NCBI GenBank assembly: GCA_003567075.1
Contig: PXAU01000222.1
Span: 1 to 5,089 of the forward strand
DNA length: 5,089 nucleotides
DNA from: Trueperaceae bacterium
GTDB lineage: Bacteria; Deinococcota; Deinococci; Deinococcales; Trueperaceae
Direction of reading: 5' to 3'
A program made the position numbers and the translations under genes. Below the pieces are notes generated by a model. The model did no database searches, was not told the origin of the DNA, and saw only the letters and a program-made list of their open reading frames with translations. Below are positions 1-5,089 of this stretch, in pieces (position 1 is the stretch's first letter; each line of letters starts with the position of its first letter).

Positions 1-923
1 ATCACGAAGGGGTCGTTGACGTACTCGGTGGGGTGGAAGGCGAAGGTGGGGTTGTCGTGGACGTAGTCGTAGAGCCGCTGCGAGCCGACGCAGAAGCTGG
101 CCACCACGCGCTTGCGGTCCAACGACTTGTGCCGCCCCGTCACCACGCCGGCCTCCACCAGGTCGATCATCGAGTCAGTGAACATCTCGGTGTGAATGCC
201 CAAATCGCGCTTGTCCTTGAGTTGCTGGATGATCGCATGGGGAATGCGGCCGATGCCGACCTCGAGGGTCGATCCGTCCTCGACCAGCCCGGCAACGAAC
301 TCGCCGATGCGATGCGTGGCGTCCGTCGGCTCCGGCGAGCGGTACTCGATGAGGTCGTCCTCGACCGGCACCAGCACGTCGAGTTCGTGCACGTGGATGG
401 TGCCGTTGCCGTGGGTGCGCGGCATCTTGGGGTTCACCTGGGCGATGACCAGCGAGGCGTTCTCGGCAGCCGACTTGACGATGTCGACGGAGATGCCGAA
501 GGAGCACAAGCCGTTCTCGTCGGGTGGCGACACCTGGATGAGGGCCACGTCGAGCGGCACCTGGCCGCGGTCGAACAGCCGCGGGATGTCGGAGAGGAAC
601 ACCGGCGTGTACGCGCCATAGCCCTCCTGGATCACCTCGCGTACGTTCTCGCCGATGAAGAAGCTGTTGACCCGGAACGTCTTGGCCATGTCCTTCGTGG
701 CGTACGGCGCCTCGCCGAAGGTCAGCAGGTGGATGATCTCGATGTCCTCGAGCTCGTCGGCGCGCGCCACCAACGCCTTCACAAGGTGGAGCGGCTGGGC
801 ACAGCCGGTGCCCACGAAGACCCGATGTCCGGAGCGGACGCGAGCCAGGGCCTTCGCGCCGGTCTCGATCATGTCCTCGTACGTCGACTGCCAGTCGAGG
901 TCGAACGTGGCGTTGCGTGTCAT
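1..923 (-). CDS. Acetyl-CoA hydrolase/transferase (4-hydroxybutyrate CoA-transferase-like), 3' end cut by window edge
   Basis: About 307 N-terminal residues are visible; the gene continues past the left edge with no stop. Enzymes of this family move CoA between acetyl-CoA and another carboxylic acid, or hydrolyse it, through a glutamyl-CoA thioester. Seen: an N-terminal glycine-rich CoA-transferase motif VFVGTGCAQP (about residues 36-45), a central ALIQVSPPDENGLCSFGISVD stretch (about 140-160) typical of the family, and LGIHTEMFTDS (about 241-251), whose Glu246 aligns with the catalytic glutamate of 4-hydroxybutyrate CoA-transferase. The ATG at 923-921 overlaps the TGA of the upstream ligase gene (ATGA), so translation is probably coupled; GGGG lies 7 bases before the ATG and AGGAA 14 bases before. 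The visible part resembles, from memory, the subfamily fused to a C-terminal GNAT acetyltransferase; that half lies outside the window. The acid substrate cannot be told from sequence. Confidence 0.88.
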   Translation of the reverse strand, partial: MTRNATFDLDWQSTYEDMIETGAKALARVRSGHRVFVGTGCAQPLHLVKALVARADELEDIEIIHLLTFGEAPYATKDMAKTFRVNSFFIGENVREVIQEGYGAYTPVFLSDIPRLFDRGQVPLDVALIQVSPPDENGLCSFGISVDIVKSAAENASLVIAQVNPKMPRTHGNGTIHVHELDVLVPVEDDLIEYRSPEPTDATHRIGEFVAGLVEDGSTLEVGIGRIPHAIIQQLKDKRDLGIHTEMFTDSMIDLVEAGVVTGRHKSLDRKRVVASFCVGSQRLYDYVHDNPTFAFHPTEYVNDPFV

Positions 924-3022
924 GCGTTGGCCCCGGGTTCCTGCAGCGTGATGCGTGCGTCGGCCGCGAGGGAGCCGCTGCCGACCCTGCCGACGATGAA
1001 GGGATTGATGTCCATCTCCTTGATCTGCGGGAAGTCCGTCACCAACTGGCTGATGCGCTGCAAGGCCGTCGCGATGGCGTTGATGTCGACCCTGGCCTCG
1101 CCGCGCACGCCCCGCAGCAGCTCGTAGGACTTCGTCGAGCGCAGCATCTGCAGCGCATCGTCCTGCGTGATGGGGGCGATGTGGAAGGTGACGTCCTTCA
1201 TGACCTCGACGAAGATGCCGCCGAGGCCGAACATCAGCATGGGCCCGAACTGCGGGTCGCGGGTCATGCCCACGATCGTCTCGCGTCCGCGCCCCACCAT
1301 GGACTCGACGTAGACGCCCTCGATGCGGGCGTTCGGCTCACGCTGGCGAACCCGCATCATCATCAGGTCGTAGGCGTCGCGCACGTCGCTGCCGGAGCCC
1401 AGGTCGAGCCGCACGCCGCCCATGTCGGACTTGTGGACGATGTCGGGTGAGGCGATCTTCATCGCCACCGGGTAACCGATGCGCTCGGCCACCTCGATGG
1501 CATCGTCGGCGTGCATCGCCAACTGCCCCGGTGGCACGTCGAAGCCGTAGGCGCGCAGGATGTCCTTGGCGTGCGCTTCGCCGACCTGGTACTGCCCGGT
1601 GCGGAGGTGGCGCTGGAGGATGCGCTGTACCCGCCGGCGGTTCACCTTGAAGCGCGTGATCACCCGCGGCGGCCGTTGCAGCCAGGCGTTGTAGTCGACC
1701 ATGGCGCGGAGCGCGGCCACCGCGCGCTCGGGCGAGGGGTAGTCCGGCAGGTTGGCGGCCACCAACTCGGCGCGGCCGGGCATGACGTCGGCGCCACCCA
1801 TGAACGAGGCCAGGATGGGCTTCTCGCCGCGGTTGCAGCCGGCGATGGCGCGGGCCGTCTCGGCCGGGTTTGTCATCGCTTGGGGCGTCAGGATCACCAC
1901 GATGCCGTCGACGTCGGGGTCGTCCTGGGCGGCGTTCACCGCCATGACGTAGCGCTGCGGGTCGGCATCGCCGAGCACGTCGATGGGGTTGCCGACGCTG
2001 GCTGCGGCCGGCAGGTGCTCGCGCAGCGCTTCGGCGGTGTACGCCAGCGGCTCGACCTTCATGCCCGAATCCTCGACCGCGTCGGCCGCCATGATGCCGG
2101 GGCCGCCCGCGTTCGTGATGATCGCCACGCGCATGCCCTTGGGTAGCGGCTGCATGGCGAAGGCGGTGGCGTAATCGAACATGGCCTCGAACGTGTCGGC
2201 CCGGATGACGCCGGAGCGTGCGAAGGCGGCGCCGTAGGCGATGTCGGCCCCGGCCAGGCTGCCGGTGTGCGACGAGGCGGCCTTCACGCCCGCGTCGGTG
2301 GTGCCGGCCTTGAAGACGATCACGGGCTTGTGCTGGGTCGCCTGCTGGGCTGCCCGGATGAAGTCGTCGCCGCTGGCGATGCTCTCGAGGTAGCCGACGA
2401 TCACGCTCGTCTGCTCGTCCTTGGCCAGCGCGCTGAGGAAGTCGGTCTCGTCGAGCTGCGCCTTGTTGCCGATGCTGATGAGCTTGGCCAGTCCCAGGTG
2501 GCGGGCTTCGGCCCAGTCCAGGATCGCCGTGCACAGCGCTCCGGACTGCGAGATGACCGAGATGTTGCCCGGCCTGGGCGTGTGCTTGGCGAAGGAGGCG
2601 TTCATGGCGTGATCGGTGTTGATGAGCCCCAGGCAGTTCGGGCCGAGCAGCTGCACTCCGCGCGAGGTGCAGAGTTGCTCCAGTTCGTGCTCGAGCTGCG
2701 CGCCTTCGGCGCCCACCTCCTTGAAGCCGGCGGTGATCGCGATGATGGCCTTCGCGCCCGCGTCGATCGCGCTCTCGACGGCGCCCTGCACGTGCTGCGT
2801 GGGCACGGCCACGACGGCCATGGCGATCGGCTTGCCGTAGGTCGCCAGGTCCGGGTAGCAGGGCAGGTCGAGCACCGTGTCGGCCGCCGGGTTGACGGGG
2901 ACGATCGGGCCCTCGAAGCCGCTCTCCTTGAGGTTGGCGACGATCGCGTACCCGACCTTGCCGGGTGTGCGCGACGCTCCGATCACGGCGATGGATTCGG
3001 GGTACATCAACGCGCTGCGCAT
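920..3022 (-). CDS. ADP-forming acetate/acyl-CoA ligase, fused alpha-beta subunits (ACD family)
   Basis: A 700-residue enzyme expected to interconvert acyl-CoA + ADP + phosphate with acid + CoA + ATP in the cytoplasm. Domain order: CoA-binding Rossmann domain (about 5-135; IAVIGASRTPGKVG, LLGPNCLG), succinyl-CoA-ligase-like domain (about 150-290; ISQSGAL), third ligase domain (about 295-445; ITNAGGPGI), a basic linker (about 450-475) and a C-terminal ATP-grasp domain (about 480-695; VHKSDMGGV, FGLGGIFVE, EMDINPF). Candidate phospho-transfer residues are Glu213 (YLES), His252 (SSHTGSLAG) and His530 (VHKSD), matching the alpha-Glu, alpha-His and beta-His described for archaeal ACDs. Unlike Salmonella-type Pat there is no GNAT domain. 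The frame opens further up at 3085, but the ATG at 3022-3020 is chosen because GGAGG sits 9 bases upstream and the extra 21 residues look non-conserved. The stop overlaps the CoA-transferase start. Direction and preferred acid (acetate, propionate, other) are not determined. Confidence 0.93.
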   Translation of the reverse strand: MRSALMYPESIAVIGASRTPGKVGYAIVANLKESGFEGPIVPVNPAADTVLDLPCYPDLATYGKPIAMAVVAVPTQHVQGAVESAIDAGAKAIIAITAGFKEVGAEGAQLEHELEQLCTSRGVQLLGPNCLGLINTDHAMNASFAKHTPRPGNISVISQSGALCTAILDWAEARHLGLAKLISIGNKAQLDETDFLSALAKDEQTSVIVGYLESIASGDDFIRAAQQATQHKPVIVFKAGTTDAGVKAASSHTGSLAGADIAYGAAFARSGVIRADTFEAMFDYATAFAMQPLPKGMRVAIITNAGGPGIMAADAVEDSGMKVEPLAYTAEALREHLPAAASVGNPIDVLGDADPQRYVMAVNAAQDDPDVDGIVVILTPQAMTNPAETARAIAGCNRGEKPILASFMGGADVMPGRAELVAANLPDYPSPERAVAALRAMVDYNAWLQRPPRVITRFKVNRRRVQRILQRHLRTGQYQVGEAHAKDILRAYGFDVPPGQLAMHADDAIEVAERIGYPVAMKIASPDIVHKSDMGGVRLDLGSGSDVRDAYDLMMMRVRQREPNARIEGVYVESMVGRGRETIVGMTRDPQFGPMLMFGLGGIFVEVMKDVTFHIAPITQDDALQMLRSTKSYELLRGVRGEARVDINAIATALQRISQLVTDFPQIKEMDINPFIVGRVGSGSLAADARITLQEPGANA

Positions 3023-3031
3023 GTGGACGAG

Positions 3032-3036
3032 CCTCC
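3032..3036 (-). promoter_or_regulatory. Ribosome binding site of the ADP-forming ligase
   Basis: On the minus strand the bases read GGAGG, then nine bases, then ATG at 3022-3020. This is a strong Shine-Dalgarno match at normal spacing. It decides the start codon over the in-frame ATG at 3085 upstream and the ATG at 3007 downstream. Confidence 0.75.
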
Positions 3037-3039
3037 AAG

Positions 3040-3060
3040 GCCGCCCGTACCGAGGGCGGC
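3040..3060 (-). promoter_or_regulatory. Leader hairpin next to the ligase ribosome binding site
   Basis: A perfect inverted repeat: gccgccc at 3040-3046 and gggcggc at 3054-3060, with a 7-base loop. In the minus-strand transcript it would form a 7-bp all-G/C stem ending three bases before the GGAGG site. There is no following T-run, so it does not look like an intrinsic terminator. It may affect mRNA stability or access to the ribosome binding site, or be a protein-binding site. The repeat is seen directly; the role is inferred. Confidence 0.4.
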
Positions 3061-3067
3061 GCCCATC

Positions 3068-3096
3068 ATGGTACCGGACCGGCACGTGCGTCTCGT
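3068..3096 (-). promoter_or_regulatory. Weak candidate promoter for the ligase / CoA-transferase operon
   Basis: On the minus strand TACCAT (3073-3068) fits a TANNNT-type -10 box, and 17 bases upstream lies ACGAGA (3096-3091), a poor -35 match. Transcription would start near 3061 and leave a leader of about 40 bases holding the hairpin and the GGAGG site. The -10 overlaps the GGTACC palindrome at 3070-3075. The geometry is reasonable but the motif match is weak. Confidence 0.2.
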
Positions 3097-3146
3097 AGGA
3101 CGTTCGTCAGCCCCGCCGGCCCTCGGGCCGCGGCTTGAGCCCGTGA

Positions 3147-3152
3147 TAGCGT
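3147..3152 (+). promoter_or_regulatory. Candidate -10 element for the deacetylase operon
   Basis: TAGCGT fits the actinobacterial TANNNT -10 pattern and ends five bases before an ATG at 3158. That is the spacing expected if transcription begins at or next to this ATG (a leaderless transcript). No convincing -35 box is seen at the usual distance; a TTGAGC at 3135-3140 is too close. Because six-base matches of this kind are common by chance, this is a low-confidence call. Confidence 0.25.
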
Positions 3153-3157
3153 GCGGC

Positions 3158-3241
3158 ATGCGCGCTCCCCATCGTTCCACCGCCGCAGCAGCGGCGGCCG
3201 CCCTGCGCGACGACCAGCCCCACCCGGGGCCGGTGTCGTGA
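3158..3241 (+). CDS. Possible 27-codon leader reading frame upstream of the deacetylase
   Basis: A short ATG frame encodes a peptide beginning MRAPHRST, followed by a run of seven alanines and ending HPGPVS. Its TGA (3239-3241) overlaps the likely GTG start of the deacetylase at 3238 as GTGA, the arrangement usual for translationally coupled genes. A TAGCGT -10-like element ends five bases before its ATG. The peptide is not recognised and is low in complexity, encoded by a GC-repetitive stretch. It may be a coupling leader peptide or a chance frame, since the same frame stays open far upstream in this GC-rich DNA. Confidence 0.22.
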   Translation: MRAPHRSTAAAAAAALRDDQPHPGPVS

Positions 3242-4383
3242 ACGTCTTCGTCCACACCGACGACCTCGACGAGGGCGGGTACCCGGAAGCCGTCCCCTTC
3301 AACACGGCACGCGCCGGCATGACCTATCGCAAGCTGCAGAGCATGGGTTTGCTGGAGGGCGTGGACCGGCGTGTGGTCGCGCCCGTGAAGCTCACCCGTG
3401 AGCAACTCGAGCGCTTCCACGAGCCGCGCTACCTGGACGCGCTCGATCGCGCGGGCCGGGGCGAGCACGACCTGTCGGCCTTGTGGATGGGGCTCGGCAC
3501 CCCCGATTGCCCGCTCTTCCCTGGCATGCTCGACTACGTGAGCCTCGCCGCGGGCGGCTCGGTCACCGCCGCGGAGGTGCTCCTCGCCGGTGAGGCCGAG
3601 GTGGCCTTCAACCCCTCGGGCGGTTTCCATCACGCCCACGCCGGCCGCGCCGGCGGCTTCTGCTACGTCAACGACATCGTGCTGGCCTGCTTGCGCATGA
3701 CCGATGCCGGCAAGCGCGTGCTCTTCCTCGACCTCGACGCGCACCATTGCGATGGGGTGCAGGACGCGTTCTACGAACGCAACGACGTGATGACGGTGTC
3801 GCTGCACCAGAGCGGCACGACGCTCTTCCCTGGCACCGGCTTCGAGGTCGAGATCGGTCACGGCGCAGGCCGTGGCTACAGCGTCAACTTCCCGCTGCCG
3901 GTCGGCACGTACGACGCAGCCTGGGTGCACGTGTACACCCGTGGCGCGCAGCCGCTGATCGAGGCCTTCGATCCCGACGTGATCGTGCTGGAGCTCGGCA
4001 TGGACGCCCTCGCGGGCGACCCGCTGGCGCACCTGCAGCTCTCCAACAACGCCTACGCCGACGTGGTCGAGCGGGTGCGGCGCTTGGGCAAGCCGATTCT
4101 GGCCACTGGTGGCGGCGGTTACCACGTCGAGAACACGGTGCGCGGCTGGGCGCTCTGTTGGAGCGTGCTGTGCGGCGATCAGGAGGACCACGACGCCATG
4201 AGCATCGGCATGGGCGGGGTGATGCTCGAGACCACCGACTGGTCCGGTGGTCTGCGCGATCGGACGCTCCTCTCCGACGCCGGCCGCCGCGGTGAGGTGG
4301 ACGCCGCGATCGACGCCACCCTGCGCAAGATCGAACGCACCGTCTTCCCGCTGCACGGCATCGAGCCGGTGTCGCGGGGCTGA
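3238..4383 (+). CDS. Histone-deacetylase-fold enzyme, AcuC-like / class I HDAC-like
   Basis: A 381-residue zinc hydrolase expected to remove acetyl or other acyl groups from lysines of proteins, or from small amines. Residues numbered from the GTG at 3238: His131-His132 in GGFHHAHAGRAGGFCYVND (catalytic pair), Asp167 and His169 in LDLDAHHCDG plus Asp256 in GMDALAGDP (zinc ligands), and Tyr295 in GGGGYHVEN (transition-state tyrosine). All catalytic positions are present and the length suits a single HDAC domain. The GFCYVNDIVLA and FPGTG motifs are close to eukaryotic class I HDACs. An unusual Cys171 replaces the common Gly of HHGDG. An in-frame GTG at 3151 would add 29 basic, low-complexity residues; 3238 is preferred because the family-like sequence begins there and GGGG lies 8 bases upstream. 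It is divergent from acyl-CoA enzymes, which suggests a role in controlling acetylation. An acetylpolyamine amidohydrolase role is less likely given the class I-like motifs. Confidence 0.92.
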   Translation: MNVFVHTDDLDEGGYPEAVPFNTARAGMTYRKLQSMGLLEGVDRRVVAPVKLTREQLERFHEPRYLDALDRAGRGEHDLSALWMGLGTPDCPLFPGMLDYVSLAAGGSVTAAEVLLAGEAEVAFNPSGGFHHAHAGRAGGFCYVNDIVLACLRMTDAGKRVLFLDLDAHHCDGVQDAFYERNDVMTVSLHQSGTTLFPGTGFEVEIGHGAGRGYSVNFPLPVGTYDAAWVHVYTRGAQPLIEAFDPDVIVLELGMDALAGDPLAHLQLSNNAYADVVERVRRLGKPILATGGGGYHVENTVRGWALCWSVLCGDQEDHDAMSIGMGGVMLETTDWSGGLRDRTLLSDAGRRGEVDAAIDATLRKIERTVFPLHGIEPVSRG

Positions 4384-4400
4384 GATCGGCCGGCCGCCCC

Positions 4401-5089
4401 GTGCGCGATCGACTCCGCCTCCACGCCCGCAGCGACGCCTTCCTCTGGACCGACGAGCACGTCGCACGCGGGCTGCTCGCGGCGCACCTCGATCCGAGCA
4501 GCGATGCTGCGAGCCGCAATCCCGTCACCATCGAGCGCACGGTCGCCTGGATCGCAGGGCTGCGCCCCTTGCGCGGCCGGTTGCTCGACCTGGGCTGCGG
4601 CCCCGGCCTCTACGCCGAGCGCTTCCACGATGCCGGCTTCGCCGTGACGGGGATCGACGTCTCGACGCTGTCGCTGGAGCACGCCCGCCAGACCGCCAGG
4701 CGTGCTCACCGCGACATCACGTACCGGCAAGCGAACTACCTGGTGGACGCGTTGGGTGACGGGTACGACGTCGCGGTGTGCATCTACTGTGACGTCGGCG
4801 CGCTGCTTCCGAACGAGCGCGCCGTGCTGTTCGATCGCGTGCGCGCCGCGCTCCGGCCGGGTGGGACGTTCGTCTTCGACGTGCACGGTCGCGGGTTGTG
4901 CCGATCGCTCACCGAGGAGCGGCGCTGGACGTACGAGGCGTCGTCCTCGTTCTGGAGCCCACGGCCGCACTTCGTGCTCGAGGAACGCGTCCACTTTCCT
5001 GAGGCGCAGGTCTGGGGCAGCCGCACGATCGTGCTGGAGGAGGGTGGTCCAGCACGCGAGTTCATCACCTGGGACCACTACTTCGACGA
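4401..5089 (+). CDS. Class I SAM-dependent methyltransferase, 3' end cut by window edge
   Basis: About 229 residues are visible and no stop is reached. It should transfer a methyl group from S-adenosylmethionine to an unknown acceptor. Seen: SAM-binding motif I LLDLGCGPG at residues 61-69, an acidic residue Asp86 ending the second strand (VTGIDVS) that would bind the ribose hydroxyls, YDVAVCIYCDVGAL from about 122, and LRPGGTFVFDVHG at 151-163. The N-terminal part has LDPSSDAASRNPVTIERTVAWI (about 31-52), which I recall from a broad uncharacterised family of small methyltransferases. The GTG at 4401 is the only good start in frame; it lies 17 bases after the deacetylase stop, has only a weak purine stretch before it, and is probably co-transcribed. 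Nothing shows whether the target is protein, RNA or a small molecule. The missing end is probably short. Confidence 0.85.
   Translation, partial: MRDRLRLHARSDAFLWTDEHVARGLLAAHLDPSSDAASRNPVTIERTVAWIAGLRPLRGRLLDLGCGPGLYAERFHDAGFAVTGIDVSTLSLEHARQTARRAHRDITYRQANYLVDALGDGYDVAVCIYCDVGALLPNERAVLFDRVRAALRPGGTFVFDVHGRGLCRSLTEERRWTYEASSSFWSPRPHFVLEERVHFPEAQVWGSRTIVLEEGGPAREFITWDHYFD

Noticed and set aside
33..1127. A 364-codon plus-strand frame opposite the CoA-transferase and ligase end
   Set aside because: It spans two genuine minus-strand genes and its product is rich in Val, Asp, Arg and His without family motifs; it is an antisense shadow.
1338..3038. A long minus-strand open frame of over 560 codons inside the ligase gene
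   Set aside because: Its translation is dominated by Arg, Gly, Ala and His with no recognisable motifs. It is an out-of-frame shadow of the ligase, as expected in GC-rich DNA.
3040..3060. Intrinsic terminator
   Set aside because: The hairpin has no adjoining T-run on either strand and lies in the 5' leader of the ligase gene.
3023..3085. A 21-residue N-terminal extension of the ligase from the ATG at 3085
   Set aside because: It would be rich in Arg/Tyr/Pro and unlike the family, and it would place the GGAGG site and hairpin inside the coding region. The ATG at 3022 has a proper ribosome binding site.
3007..4467. A 486-codon minus-strand open frame opposite the deacetylase
   Set aside because: The plus-strand frame has all HDAC catalytic motifs, whereas the antisense product is low in complexity and matches nothing I recognise.
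4179..5078. A 299-codon minus-strand frame opposite the methyltransferase
   Set aside because: The plus-strand frame shows LLDLGCGPG and the other SAM-methyltransferase motifs. The antisense frame has no such support.
1..5089. CRISPR arrays, insertion sequences, tRNA or rRNA genes
   Set aside because: I saw no regularly spaced repeats, transposase motifs, terminal inverted repeats or tRNA-like cloverleaf sequence; the window is almost fully explained by four protein genes.

Overview
This is a GC-rich bacterial window with dense coding and strong G/C preference at third codon positions, which also produces long antisense shadow frames. It holds four protein-coding genes in two divergent groups. 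I cannot assign a taxon firmly. A possible leaderless-type -10 element, GTG starts and GC-rich codons would suit a high-GC actinobacterium (for example Acidimicrobiia), but other high-GC lineages are possible.

Left arm (minus strand, 3022 down to the left edge): a complete 700-residue ADP-forming acyl-CoA synthetase (acetate--CoA ligase family, fused alpha-beta type) is followed, with a 4-base ATGA overlap, by an acetyl-CoA hydrolase/transferase (4-hydroxybutyrate CoA-transferase-like). The second gene runs off the left edge after about 307 residues. Both enzymes interconvert short-chain acids and their CoA thioesters: one is coupled to ATP, the other swaps CoA between acids.

Middle (about 3023-3237): a 215-base divergent control region. 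It contains a clear GGAGG ribosome binding site for the ligase, a perfect 7-bp hairpin just upstream of it, several short palindromes, weak promoter candidates in both directions, and a possible 27-codon leader reading frame that overlaps the start of the plus-strand gene as GTGA.

Right arm (plus strand, 3238 to the right edge): a histone-deacetylase-fold enzyme (AcuC-like, with motifs close to eukaryotic class I HDACs) is followed 17 bases later by a class I SAM-dependent methyltransferase that runs off the right edge.

The main biological suggestion is that enzymes making or exchanging acetyl/acyl-CoA lie back to back with a lysine-deacetylase-type enzyme. This recalls the Bacillus acuABC logic, in which acetyl-CoA synthetase is controlled by reversible acetylation. 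The CoA-transferase resembles, from memory, the family that often carries a C-terminal GNAT acetyltransferase domain. If it does so here, beyond the left edge, the locus would encode acyl-CoA supply, an acetyltransferase and a deacetylase together. That is a hypothesis, not something the window shows.
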